A stretch of DNA of 64,000 nucleotides from Serratia microhaemolytica (lineage in GTDB: Bacteria > Pseudomonadota > Gammaproteobacteria > Enterobacterales > Enterobacteriaceae), in the NCBI RefSeq assembly GCF_004011885.1, contig NZ_ML137209.1, positions 54,079 to 118,078 of the forward strand. Reading direction: 5' to 3'. The translations under genes and the position numbers were made by a program. Positions 55,525 through 64,000 of this stretch are shown here, one piece after another. The notes under the pieces were generated by a model. The model searched no databases. It had not been told where the DNA came from and worked only from the letters and a program-made list of their open reading frames with translations. How positions within the stretch are numbered: the first letter of the stretch is position 1; each line of letters starts with the position of its first letter.

Positions 55525-56505
55525 TTAAAACTGCTGCCGTTCGCCTTGCTGCATAAAGACGAATTTTACCGCCAAATCGTTACCCTGTTCCAGTTGCTGT
55601 CTGATGGTCACATCACTGGCAGCGCCCTGTTTCATGCTCGGTTTGATGTGGCTGATGATCACCGGTAAATCCTGTAACGAACCTGCGCCGCCGCTGAGCT
55701 GCTCTAACTTTTTCAGCTCTTTCAGTAGCCAGGTGGGGTTTAGATGTCCATAGAGTGCGTTATCCGCAACCTGATTGCTGACTGAAGTCTCGATAATCAT
55801 CCCTTTCAGCCGCTTTTGCTGCACCAACGGTGCCAGATCCTGCCAAATGCGCTCAAGATGGTTTGACTGCTCCAACGCATCCGCACCGGTGTCACCAAAA
55901 TAAGCGAATGCCTGGTTTTCATTGCTGATCAGCAGCATGGAAGAGAGCGTGCCAGCGTGACTTAGCGGGTAAAGTACCCCAGTCAGGCCGGTAAAACCGA
56001 GCGTGACCCGCTGTCGTGGTCGCATGGTTTGTAACCGGTAGATCCCTAGCCGAGCACCGTTACCCGCATCGGTGAAGTTTGGCCATACTTTCCAGTTAAA
56101 GTAGTGGTTGTGCAGCGTTTGTACCGTATCAGCAGCAGCATAAATGGTTTTCTTGCGATCTTGCGGTGCCACCAGCAGTAAACCAGCCACATGATCCAGA
56201 TGGGGATGACTGATAAAGTAGCTGCCAATCAGTTGACGAAAAATGTAACGCTCTGGCTGATCATCACCGGTGACTGCGTCAGTGACTTGTGGAAAGCTGC
56301 CCTGCGCTAGCCCTTTGCTGATCCCGGGTAGCAGTGAGCCGGCATCCAGTGCCAGGTATTGTGTCTGATTGTCGGCGCGGATCAAATAGGCAGTAAGGTT
56401 AGCGCTATTCACGCCCCCTTCGACACCCAATGCCACCACCTCAAAACCCGCCAATGCCAAGGTTGAATAACCAAACCAGCATAACGCTAGAATTTTCTTA
56501 AGCAT
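55525..56505 (-). CDS. Class II cyclic-nucleotide phosphodiesterase, secreted (CpdP-like)
   Basis: A 326-aa metallo-beta-lactamase-fold protein. The family hallmark HPHLDHVAG is near residue 100. Further ligand-bearing segments are SHAGTLSSMLLISNE, YFGDTGADALEQS, IIETSVSNQ and GHLNPTWLLKEL, as in yeast PDE1 and Vibrio fischeri CpdP. These enzymes hydrolyse 3',5'-cAMP. A signal peptide (MLKKILALCWFGYSTLALA) predicts periplasmic location, so it would act on external or leaked cyclic nucleotide. ATG 56505 has AAGGAG 8 nt upstream. It sits between phrB and ybgI and is probably cotranscribed with ybgI. E. coli K-12 has no class II enzyme. Confidence 0.87.
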   Translation of the reverse strand: MLKKILALCWFGYSTLALAGFEVVALGVEGGVNSANLTAYLIRADNQTQYLALDAGSLLPGISKGLAQGSFPQVTDAVTGDDQPERYIFRQLIGSYFISHPHLDHVAGLLLVAPQDRKKTIYAAADTVQTLHNHYFNWKVWPNFTDAGNGARLGIYRLQTMRPRQRVTLGFTGLTGVLYPLSHAGTLSSMLLISNENQAFAYFGDTGADALEQSNHLERIWQDLAPLVQQKRLKGMIIETSVSNQVADNALYGHLNPTWLLKELKKLEQLSGGAGSLQDLPVIISHIKPSMKQGAASDVTIRQQLEQGNDLAVKFVFMQQGERQQF

Positions 56506-56620
56506 GTGAAAAACTCCTTGTATCAACCACCGATTGCACAATGCAGCCTGAAGCTGCTGTCAACCACAATGCCAAGCTGCGTGCTGAGCACTGCCGCTGG
56601 CGGCCTTGCTTGCCAGGCAT

Positions 56621-58045
56621 TCAGGTGCTGGCGGTTTTCGCCGCTTCGAACGCTGCCAAGGTGGCCAAACGCGCTTGTTGGTGATCAACGATTGGCGCTG
56701 GATAATCCAGCGCGCGCCGCTGTTGTTGTGCCCAACGTTGTGGTTGATGCCGCTCATTTTCCGGCACTTGCTGTAGTTCAGGCAACCACTGCACAATAAA
56801 AGTGCCAGCGGGATCAAATCGTTTGCCCTGTGTGGTTGGGTTGAAAATACGGAAATAGGGCGCAGCATCCGTGCCGGTAGAAGCCGCCCACTGCCAGCCG
56901 CCGTTGTTGGCGGCTAGATCACCGTCAATCAGTTGCGACATGAAGTAACGTTCGCCTAACCGCCAGTCGATCAGCAGATCTTTAACCAGAAAGCTAGCGC
57001 AGATCATTCGTAGTCGGTTATGCATCCAGCCGGTCTGATTCAGTTGACGCATTGCCGCATCAACAATCGGGTAACCGGTGCGCCCTTGCTGCCATGCCGC
57101 CAACGCAGCACTGTCGTTGCGCCAGCGGATATTATCAGTCCAGCCAATAAACGGGCGATGTTGGCTTAAGCGCGGATAGGCAACCAGCAAATGGCGGTAA
57201 AACTCACGCCAAATTAACTCGTTTAACCAGCAGAAGGCTCCAGCTTGCGGATTGTCGAGCAGATCTGGCCACTCTAGCCGCAGGCGATTAAAGCATTGGC
57301 GTACCGATAACACGCCGATCGCCAAATAGGCGGAAAGTTGGCTGGTACCAGGCACCGCTGGCAGATCGCGATCAATGGCGTAACGTGCAACCCGTTCACG
57401 GCAAAAATGGCGCAGGCGCTGCAATGCTGCTGTTTCGCCAACCGGATACTCGCTGCCAACTGGCAACTGTGGATAATCAAATGCCGGTAGCGGGTGTAGC
57501 GGCAATGGCGTTGCGCGTGCGGCAGGTGCAGGCAAAACGGCCTGTGCGGTTAACTGTAGTTGCTGTAAAAAAGCGCGCCGAAATGGCGTGTAAACTTTGT
57601 ACATCTCACCGTTAGCCGTGGTGACAGTTCCTGGGGCTAACAGCAAACTGTCATCAAAACCCTGGCAATGTACCTGCCCAGCCAGTGCCCGTTCAAGTGC
57701 AGCATCACGCTGGCGTTCATTAAATTCATACTGGCGATTATAAAACAGTGCTGAAACCTGTCGCTGCTGACAAAACTGCACCAGCCAATGCACCGCATCG
57801 CTAAAGGTAGTGCTTTGATGGGAGTAAAGCTCAATACCACGCTCAGCCAACGCTTGCTGTAGTGACAACAGGTGGGCATGGATGAAGGCCGCCTGGCGCG
57901 GCGCCATATCATGTTGTCGCCACTGTTGTGGCGTGGCGATAAATACCGCGATCACCTGTGCTGTGGCATCGCTACAGGCGGCATTCAGTGCCAAATTGTC
58001 GGTGATGCGCAGATCATTACGGAACCAGACCAGATGTGTTGTCAT
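56621..58045 (-). CDS. phrB: PhrB, deoxyribodipyrimidine photolyase
   Basis: A 474-aa CPD photolyase (E. coli 472) that repairs cyclobutane dimers with blue light. The N-terminal antenna domain starts MTTHLVWFRNDLRITDNLAL. FAD- and DNA-binding motifs follow: WLNELIWREFYRHLL, GYPIVDAAMRQLNQTGWMHN, and NNGGWQWAASTGTDAAPYFR. The start is ATG 58045 with GAGG upstream; the frame extends to 58081 without support. The gene lies 66 nt after yiiD. Confidence 0.96.
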   Translation of the reverse strand: MTTHLVWFRNDLRITDNLALNAACSDATAQVIAVFIATPQQWRQHDMAPRQAAFIHAHLLSLQQALAERGIELYSHQSTTFSDAVHWLVQFCQQRQVSALFYNRQYEFNERQRDAALERALAGQVHCQGFDDSLLLAPGTVTTANGEMYKVYTPFRRAFLQQLQLTAQAVLPAPAARATPLPLHPLPAFDYPQLPVGSEYPVGETAALQRLRHFCRERVARYAIDRDLPAVPGTSQLSAYLAIGVLSVRQCFNRLRLEWPDLLDNPQAGAFCWLNELIWREFYRHLLVAYPRLSQHRPFIGWTDNIRWRNDSAALAAWQQGRTGYPIVDAAMRQLNQTGWMHNRLRMICASFLVKDLLIDWRLGERYFMSQLIDGDLAANNGGWQWAASTGTDAAPYFRIFNPTTQGKRFDPAGTFIVQWLPELQQVPENERHQPQRWAQQQRRALDYPAPIVDHQQARLATLAAFEAAKTAST

Positions 58046-58111
58046 CAATTGCCTCGCTGTTAGCGTAGCTGCGCCAGGCACACCTGCCAGATGCCAAGCA
58101 CAGCCGAAAGA

Positions 58112-59017
58112 TTAACTAGGGTTAGGCAGCACCAGGTAGGTGCCGGTGAAGAGTGCTCCCGGTTTGTCATCACCGAGTAACTGAACTTCTGTCTGCCAAC
58201 GTGCCTTGCTACCACGTTGCAGGCGCACTAGGTGGCGCTCTGGGTTGTTCAGTTCAGCACGCGCCGTTGGCTGACCATGGATTGCTTGTTGATAACGGAT
58301 GGCTGCATCGGCTAGCACAATCGTGCCACTGAGTTGATACTCGCGCAGCGATAGCCAGATCAGCCCCCAACCGGTTAATGTTGCCAATGAGAACAGGCTG
58401 CCGGCAAACAGTGAATGGTGCGGGTTCTGGTTGCCCGCTTCCGGCATAGTGGTGACAAAATGCTGGCCATTGTACTGGCTGATCCGCACGCCCATCTTCT
58501 CGCTAAGCGGAATTTCCCGATGCCAGGCGTGTTGTAACTCGGTACACCACTCAGGCCGATAGTGAATATCCTCTAACCCGGTCAACGGCTTGATCATCAG
58601 ATAGTGGCGCACCGGTGTGGTCTGTCGGGCGGTGATCTCGCCCTGATTGATAAAACCAAGTTTAGCAAAGAACGTCAGCGCATCTTCGCGCGCACTACAG
58701 ACGATCCGCTTTAGTCCCTCTCGGCGAGCCACCGCTTCCAATGTGCGTGCGACCAGCCGCCCCAGTCCCTGATTTCTGTAGCGTGGGTCAACGGCCAGAA
58801 AGCGTATTGCGCCTTCATTTTCAGCGTTAATGTACAGCCGACCGATGGCAACAATCGTGCCCTGTTCATCCAGTACCATCTGGTGGTGTGCCAGCGCATC
58901 GTAACCATCTTTTTCCGAGCCTACCGGTTGATGCAGCGGTTGGCGCAACATCTGCCAGCGGAACTGGTAATAGTCATGTAGCTCCTGTTCGGTAATCGGT
59001 ACTCGTAGCTTATACAT
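58112..59017 (-). CDS. yiiD: YiiD (FabY), GNAT plus thioesterase-like domain protein
   Basis: A 301-aa protein (E. coli 329). An N-terminal GNAT acetyltransferase domain ([52 protein letters not shown]) is joined to a hotdog thioesterase-like domain ([20 protein letters not shown]). In E. coli this protein has been implicated in initiating fatty acid synthesis. The start is ATG 59017 with GGAGG 6 nt upstream. The protein lacks the short N-terminal extension and part of the C-terminal tail seen in E. coli. Confidence 0.92.
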   Translation of the reverse strand: MYKLRVPITEQELHDYYQFRWQMLRQPLHQPVGSEKDGYDALAHHQMVLDEQGTIVAIGRLYINAENEGAIRFLAVDPRYRNQGLGRLVARTLEAVARREGLKRIVCSAREDALTFFAKLGFINQGEITARQTTPVRHYLMIKPLTGLEDIHYRPEWCTELQHAWHREIPLSEKMGVRISQYNGQHFVTTMPEAGNQNPHHSLFAGSLFSLATLTGWGLIWLSLREYQLSGTIVLADAAIRYQQAIHGQPTARAELNNPERHLVRLQRGSKARWQTEVQLLGDDKPGALFTGTYLVLPNPS

Positions 59018-59254
59018 CACTTCCCTCCCTCGCTATCCCGTTATTTCTGTGGTGTTGAATATGTGGTGTTTTACTCAACAAAAACCAATATCGCAGCAGC
59101 ATTAACGCAATCCGGCCCCACTATATACTTTAAATAATTCGAATTGCATCTACTTATCTGAATTCACAGACAGTAACCACCGGTGAGTTTTGGGCATAAC
59201 GCTGAACACTACCAGGGTTTAACATGACCGAATGAGTGGCACATGATGGGCAAA

Positions 59255-59288
59255 AAACAGCAGGGGCCGACGGTGAAGTCGACCCCTG
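59255..59288 (-). terminator. Terminator of the autotransporter gene
   Basis: CAGGGGCCGAC (59261-59271) and GTCGACCCCTG (59278-59288) form an 11-bp stem with one mismatch and a 6-nt loop. It is followed on the minus strand by CTGTTTTTTG, 20 nt after the autotransporter stop. It looks like a standard intrinsic terminator. Confidence 0.8.
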
Positions 59289-59307
59289 ACGATGTTGCTG
59301 TTATCAG

Positions 59308-62300
59308 TTAGAAGTAATATTTCATGCCCAGACTGGCGGAAAGATCACTATAACCTTTGCTACCGATCTGTTGGCTGATGTTACCCGATAGGTTGAACTG
59401 GCGATTGATGCTGCTCTCAACCCCAATCTTCAACTCAGCAATATTGCGCGCGCCATCCTGTGCCGCTTTGATCTCATTCAGATTACTCGCAAAGTCGTTG
59501 CTGTTGTGTAACCAGTTAGCCTCCACGAACGGTTCAAAGTTACGATTTTTACCCTGATCGCGATGGTGATGGCCACTGAGGAACGTTTTCACCCCTAGAC
59601 GCGTCTGTAGGTTACCATCACCGTCACCGACAATGCGGCTACCGTTAGTTTCGACGTGATCATCCGCTTTCACGCCCATCCAGATCAACTGTGCTTGCGG
59701 CTGTACAAACCAGGCAACACTTCCGGTGCTGTTTTCCATTATTTTCAGCGCATAACCTGTTTCCAGTGAAGCAGTGACCCCACTCGATTGATACTCTTCC
59801 TGTGGTAGACCCTCGCCAGAAACCTGATTATCCAGCCAACTGTACTGCGCCCAAACATCGACATACCCCCCTGAACGCTCAGCGGCATGACTCAGCCAAG
59901 TAGCGTAGAGTCCGGCACTGTAACCATCAACTTTACCCTTTGCGCTATAACCGGTGAGGCTCGATACCGTGTTGCTGTTGCTGTTACCGTAACCGGCCAT
60001 CACACCAAGTTGGAAACGGCTCACACCGTCGTAGCTCCACTGCGCAATATCGCCGCCCAGTTGCAGTACATAACGGTTGGCTTGGGTGTTCAGTTGGCTG
60101 CTGGTATCGCGGAAGCGGTTGTGCCCACCCTCATTACGCAGCCACATGCTGGTAACACGCTGTTGGCCAGTGATCACATCGGTATAGCTTGTTTCACCTA
60201 GGCGATCATGCAGGCGTAGCGAAAACAGACTATTCGCTGTTGCCAAGTTGGCAGCGTAGACCGCACCTTCACTACGCATGGTCATGCGACGAACTGGCGT
60301 AGCCGGCTGGTCGGCTTCAGGCTGCACGTTTTCACCGTTTGCGCCATCGGGCTGTGCCGCATCCGGTGCTGGCGGTGGTGCATTATAAGAAGCGGCAAGC
60401 CGCTGGCGGGAAATCGGTGCGCCGAGCTTTTCACCCTCATCCTCACCGCACCACTCACTCGTTAGATACCAGTTTTTGTCATTAATGGTACCCCGGCGCA
60501 AAAAGTATTCATAGGCACCGGCAACCACACGGGCTGCCAGGGTAAAGTTGGCCTCAGAAATACCGCTGACGGTAATCACCTCAATGCCATTTAGTGTCGC
60601 GGCACCCAGCCCACCCACATTAAGAATCTGGACTCGGGTGCGACCGGCGGAGTTACCATTGATCACCAGCTTATCCGCTACCGAACTATCATCCATCAGT
60701 TGTACATCGAGCCGTAACAGCCCCCGGTTACCAAAATAATTACCGTTGATCACCGTGGTATCACCGACACGATTATTGTTCATCGTCAGTGTGCCGCCAT
60801 GCGTGAATGTGTCAATGTTGTTAAAGGTGGTGGTTTGTACCGGTGAACTGGCGCCACCATTTGCTGTCCGCAATGTGCCGACATTGGTGATCGAGTTAGT
60901 GCCCATAGCACCAAAATCGCTGGTACTGCCAGAACTATCCCAGGTTGCACCCGCCAGATTCTGCAAGCTATTGTTGACACCACTCAGCACCACCCCGCCG
61001 ATGATAGTGCCGTAGTTAACCACGGTGTTGCTAACGTTATTCAAATTATCAATATCGGTATTATTGACCTGGATCGCCGTATTGTAGCTGGAGGTGGGTG
61101 AGAAACGGGTAATGCCACGGTTGGTAATATTCACGCTGCGTGATGAGTCGACGTTAATCGCCGCATTACTGCCCTCAACGGTACTGGTGGCATTGACGTT
61201 GATATTAACCAACCCTGAGCCATTCTGTATCGCATTAATGCCAAATAGACCGCCGCTGACCAAACCGTTGGTATTGATCGACAACGAAGTGCCGCTGTTG
61301 CTGGCCTCAATGCCGCTACCGTAGGTATTACTTGCGCTGACACTGCTCTGTGCGGTGACCGACAGCGCTCCACTGCCTTCATTACTGGCATAGATGCCGT
61401 TGTAGTCTCCACTCACCGCACCATTAGCATTCACGGTCAGACTACCCGAACCACTGTAGTTCTGCGCGCTAATACCGATATCGTTGTTTGCACTGCTCAC
61501 CGCGCCATTACTGGTAATGTTTAAATTTCCACTGCCCTGGTTAACCGCATCGATACCACCTACAACATGATTTGCCGTGATGGTGAGATCTGTACCGTAG
61601 TTCCATGCCAGGATACCGGTGCCATTCGTGCCGGTGACCGTGCCGCTTGAAGCGGTGATTGACAATGCCCCAGTACCACGGTTAATCGCCAGAATACCGT
61701 CGTGCGAGCCAGTGACATTGTTAACCTGTAGCGTGAGGGAACTGCCATAGTTATAGGCATCAATACCGTCGTCGCCAGCACCAACCACATTACCGGTGCT
61801 GGTGTTAATTGACATAGCACCCGTGCCGTAGTTATAAGCACGTATTCCCTCTAATCCTCCGCTGACATTCACCGCCGAGATGGTGAGCTGATTGCCATTA
61901 TTAATCGCATAAATTCCGCTGTCGGTACTGCTGGTAACGTTACCTGTGGTGGTGATCGACAAATTGCCACTGCCAAGATTATCGGCAAAAATACCACCTG
62001 ACACGACATTGGCATTAATGCTCAGATTGGTTCCGGCCTCATTCCAGGCAACAATGCCACGCCCATTAGTGCCGGTGACAGTACCGCTGGCATTAATGGT
62101 CAAGGCACCACTGCCATCATTGACAGCCCAGATGCCATCGGTATTACCGGAGACATTATTAACTTGAATGGTGAGGTTGCTGCCATGATGCTGCCAAGCA
62201 TAAATGCCGCGCTCTCTATGGCCTGTGACGGTGCCAGTATTGGTAATCGATAAACTGCCAGAGCCGTAGCTGTTGGCAAAAATACCGAAACTGTCACCAT

Positions 62301-62760
62301 AAACATTGGCCGAGTTAATCACCAGGTTAGTACCGGCCTGCTGATAAGCATAAATACCTCGGCCACTGTTACCAGTGACAGTACCGGTAGTGGTAATTGA
62401 TAATGCGCCACTGCCATTATTGATTGCTTCAATACCGTCAGAAGCTCCGGTGATATTGGAGAGATTGCTGTCGTTAAAAGTGAGACCCGCAGTGGTATTA
62501 AAACGCAGCGCATCACCGATCAGGGTAGAGATGCCAAAACCACTGGCGGTGGTAAATGAAAGTGCAGAACCGGTAATACTTTGAGTCGTATCGGTAGTGG
62601 GTTGCGCTGCCCCTTGGCAGCTATAGCTGTTCGGTGTCGGGGTTAAAGTACAGGAGCCTGCCCACGCCATACCACTCATCGTACTGAGCACAACACCGCC
62701 TAACAGCAACTTCACCCCTATCGCCTGGTTGAAAGGCGAATAATGATTTGGTTTTAACAT
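59308..62760 (-). CDS. Type Va autotransporter with repeat-rich passenger (AIDA/ShdA-like)
   Basis: A 1150-aa secreted outer-membrane protein. A long signal peptide ends near residue 34 (SGMAWA). The passenger (~35-790) is rich in Gly, Ser, Asn, Thr and Ile, and contains 17 copies of a GI-x-A-x-N/Q motif from residue 108 to 507, consistent with a right-handed beta-helix. A Pro/Ala-rich linker (~793-822) leads to the helical plug (SEGAVYAANLATANSLFSLR) and a 12-strand beta-barrel starting WLRNEGGHNRF (~873). It ends GMKYYF, the terminal aromatic needed for BAM insertion. Adhesion or aggregation is likely; no protease triad is seen. ATG 62760 has GAGG 9 nt upstream. No partner gene is adjacent. 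Confidence 0.93.
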   Translation of the reverse strand: MLKPNHYSPFNQAIGVKLLLGGVVLSTMSGMAWAGSCTLTPTPNSYSCQGAAQPTTDTTQSITGSALSFTTASGFGISTLIGDALRFNTTAGLTFNDSNLSNITGASDGIEAINNGSGALSITTTGTVTGNSGRGIYAYQQAGTNLVINSANVYGDSFGIFANSYGSGSLSITNTGTVTGHRERGIYAWQHHGSNLTIQVNNVSGNTDGIWAVNDGSGALTINASGTVTGTNGRGIVAWNEAGTNLSINANVVSGGIFADNLGSGNLSITTTGNVTSSTDSGIYAINNGNQLTISAVNVSGGLEGIRAYNYGTGAMSINTSTGNVVGAGDDGIDAYNYGSSLTLQVNNVTGSHDGILAINRGTGALSITASSGTVTGTNGTGILAWNYGTDLTITANHVVGGIDAVNQGSGNLNITSNGAVSSANNDIGISAQNYSGSGSLTVNANGAVSGDYNGIYASNEGSGALSVTAQSSVSASNTYGSGIEASNSGTSLSINTNGLVSGGLFGINAIQNGSGLVNINVNATSTVEGSNAAINVDSSRSVNITNRGITRFSPTSSYNTAIQVNNTDIDNLNNVSNTVVNYGTIIGGVVLSGVNNSLQNLAGATWDSSGSTSDFGAMGTNSITNVGTLRTANGGASSPVQTTTFNNIDTFTHGGTLTMNNNRVGDTTVINGNYFGNRGLLRLDVQLMDDSSVADKLVINGNSAGRTRVQILNVGGLGAATLNGIEVITVSGISEANFTLAARVVAGAYEYFLRRGTINDKNWYLTSEWCGEDEGEKLGAPISRQRLAASYNAPPPAPDAAQPDGANGENVQPEADQPATPVRRMTMRSEGAVYAANLATANSLFSLRLHDRLGETSYTDVITGQQRVTSMWLRNEGGHNRFRDTSSQLNTQANRYVLQLGGDIAQWSYDGVSRFQLGVMAGYGNSNSNTVSSLTGYSAKGKVDGYSAGLYATWLSHAAERSGGYVDVWAQYSWLDNQVSGEGLPQEEYQSSGVTASLETGYALKIMENSTGSVAWFVQPQAQLIWMGVKADDHVETNGSRIVGDGDGNLQTRLGVKTFLSGHHHRDQGKNRNFEPFVEANWLHNSNDFASNLNEIKAAQDGARNIAELKIGVESSINRQFNLSGNISQQIGSKGYSDLSASLGMKYYF
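61171..62439 (-). repeat. Alternating beta-helix repeats of the autotransporter passenger
   Basis: The coded motif GI-[YFWVRDLSEN]-A-x-[NQS] occurs 17 times (residues 108, 135, 159, 185, 209, 235, 256, 282, 305, 332, 355, 382, 402, 429, 455, 483 and 507). Spacing alternates mostly between about 26-27 and 23-24 residues, so the true unit is a pair of about 50 residues. One half carries G-S/T-G-x-L-S-I-T-x-x-G-x-V and the other carries G-T/S-x-L-T-I-x-x-x-x-V. The DNA copies have diverged, so this is an old duplication series. Confidence 0.85.
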
Positions 62761-63063
62761 TGATGTTAACCTCTATCAGGAATTCCTCATTCAGCCATAA
62801 TCAGGAACGATAACGGTGCCGCCACTGAGGATGCAGGCCACTGCTACCTGAGATGAACCACTATTCACTTTTTTACCTTCCGTTTGGTGATAGTGAGGCT
62901 TAACCTATTGCTCGTTCTTTTTTGGCATTACCTCATTCAGGATAGACAACAAATTGCTGCTGCAAGGCGCCTGCACTATTTTTTTTGCCGGTGAGTGCTT
63001 GCCGTACCATTTTTGCCGTTTATAGTAGTTTCCTTATCTGCAGATAACTGGGTAATAATCACC
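62761..63063. other. Autotransporter-sseA divergent spacer
   Basis: 303 bp between the divergent autotransporter and sseA genes, with short T-tracts near 62866, 62916 and 62977. I could not assign promoters with confidence. No coding signal. Confidence 0.4.
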
Positions 63064-63906
63064 ATGAATTCCCCCTTTTTAGTGACAACTGAGTGGCTGG
63101 AACAACATATTGATGATGACAATCTACGGGTGATTGATGTTCGCATGTCGCCGGTTGGATTAACGCCAAAGAAGGATATGCTGGCAGAATTTGCCGCTGG
63201 GCATATTCCCGGTGCAGTCTATTTCGATATCGATGAAGTCGCGGATCAACGTAGTGATCTGCCACATATGTTACCGACAGCAGAGCAGTTCAGCGCTGCC
63301 GTGGGCAAATTGGGCATCGACGAACAGAAAACACTGCTGTTCTATGACGACGGCAACCTGTTTTCTGCACCGCGTGGCTGGTGGACATTCCGCCATTTCG
63401 GTGCCCAGCGCGTGCTGGTGCTGGATGAAGGGTTGCGTGGTTGGCTAGCACGCGGCAACCGGCTGGAATTGGGCGCCGCAACACCGATCGCCACGCGCTT
63501 TAACGGCCAACCGGGTGATCCGCAACAGGTGGCGACGATGGCGCAGGTTGAACAGGCGATGCACAATCAGATGCAAATTATCGATGCCCGCCCCGCCGCA
63601 CGCTTCTACGCACAGGCCGATGAACCGCGCCCCAACCTGCACCGGGGGCATATTCCCGGCAGTATCAATATCCCCTATACCGAATTACTCAGCGATGGGC
63701 GTTTCAAATCGCTGGCAGCATTACAGCAGACTTTCAGTGAGCGAGGTGTTGATATTCATGCCCCAACGATTGTCAGTTGTGGCTCTGGCGTCACTGCCGC
63801 AGTACTGGCATTCGGGCTCATCTCATTGGGCGCCGAACAGGTGCAGCTATACGATGGCGCCTGGAGTGAGTGGGGGTCAGTTAACGGCAAGCAGCCTATC
63901 GCATAG
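63064..63906 (+). CDS. sseA: SseA, 3-mercaptopyruvate sulfurtransferase
   Basis: A 280-aa two-domain rhodanese (E. coli 281). It transfers sulfur from 3-mercaptopyruvate to a thiol or cyanide acceptor. The catalytic cysteine is C239 in the loop CGSGVTA, the version that marks mercaptopyruvate rather than thiosulfate specificity. GHIPGAVYFDID and RGHIPGSINIPYTELL are the CH2A-type motifs of the two domains. The start is ATG 63064 (MNSPFLVTTEWL); the frame is open upstream to 62995. It is divergent from the autotransporter. Confidence 0.95.
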   Translation: MNSPFLVTTEWLEQHIDDDNLRVIDVRMSPVGLTPKKDMLAEFAAGHIPGAVYFDIDEVADQRSDLPHMLPTAEQFSAAVGKLGIDEQKTLLFYDDGNLFSAPRGWWTFRHFGAQRVLVLDEGLRGWLARGNRLELGAATPIATRFNGQPGDPQQVATMAQVEQAMHNQMQIIDARPAARFYAQADEPRPNLHRGHIPGSINIPYTELLSDGRFKSLAALQQTFSERGVDIHAPTIVSCGSGVTAAVLAFGLISLGAEQVQLYDGAWSEWGSVNGKQPIA

Positions 63907-63918
63907 GTAGAAGTAAGC

Positions 63919-64000
63919 GCTGATTGGCTGATTGGCTGATTGGCTGATTGGCTGATTGGCTGATTGGCTGATTGGCTGATTGGCTGATTGGCTGATTGGC
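63919..64000. repeat. 8-bp tandem repeat (CTGATTGG)n, at least 10 copies, continues past the window
   Basis: From 12 nt after the sseA stop the sequence is pure repetition of GCTGATTG for 82 bp (10.25 copies) with no variant base. It reaches the last base of the window, so total length is unknown. On the plus strand every frame meets TGA every 24 nt. On the minus strand all frames read the stop-free octapeptide PISQSANQ. Confidence 0.97.

Overview
The window is chromosomal DNA from a member of the Enterobacterales. Nearly every protein matches its Escherichia coli counterpart in length and motifs (GlnE, RecJ, Pnp, InfB, NusA, SpoT, RecG, GlmM, Alr, PpnN, CysD, YbgI). The tRNA genes are also of the enteric type. 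I cannot name the genus. No prophage, insertion sequence, CRISPR array or plasmid gene is visible.

Layout. (1) 1-7.2 kb: the start of an XdhC-type maturation factor (minus strand), then a divergent purine/selenium-linked cluster: ygfK (iron-sulfur flavoprotein), ssnA (amidohydrolase) and an NCS2 purine permease. (2) 7.4-16.2 kb: tRNA-Arg(CCU), cspE, and a minus-strand block glnE-ygiF-recJ-dsbC-xerD. (3) 16.2-34.5 kb: the ArcZ small RNA, then the translation/RNA block deaD-yrbN-nlpI-pnp-rpsO-truB-rbfA-infB-nusA-rimP-tRNA-fMet, tRNA-Leu(GAG), secG, glmM, folP and qorA. (4) 34.6-39.7 kb: dnaB-alr and ppnN on the plus strand, then yacG and ygbE on the minus strand. (5) 39.9-44.7 kb: sulfate activation, with a fused cysN-cysC gene plus cysD, and the divergent aminopeptidase gene iap. 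(6) 44.7-54.6 kb: ligB divergent from gmk-rpoZ-spoT-trmH-recG, then speB and rluF. (7) 54.8-64 kb: ybgI, a periplasmic class II cyclic-nucleotide phosphodiesterase gene, phrB, yiiD (fabY), a large repeat-rich autotransporter gene, sseA, and an 8-bp tandem repeat that runs off the window.

The genes are ordinary but the order is not. Small blocks that are intact in E. coli are joined in a new arrangement. recJ is followed by ygiF-glnE instead of prfB-lysS. folP is followed by qorA instead of ftsH. argG is absent between the fMet and Leu tRNA genes. speB stands without speA.

The most notable observations are: the in-frame CysN-CysC fusion, which has lost the CysN tail and probably arose in place from the adjacent enteric genes; the 8-bp tandem repeat, which is stop-free on only one strand; the ArcZ small RNA in a deaD-xerD spacer; the roughly 97-residue low-complexity insert in Iap; the autotransporter passenger built of 17 alternating 'GIxA' repeats; and the class II phosphodiesterase between ybgI and phrB. 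I did not find a convincing wholly new multi-gene system.
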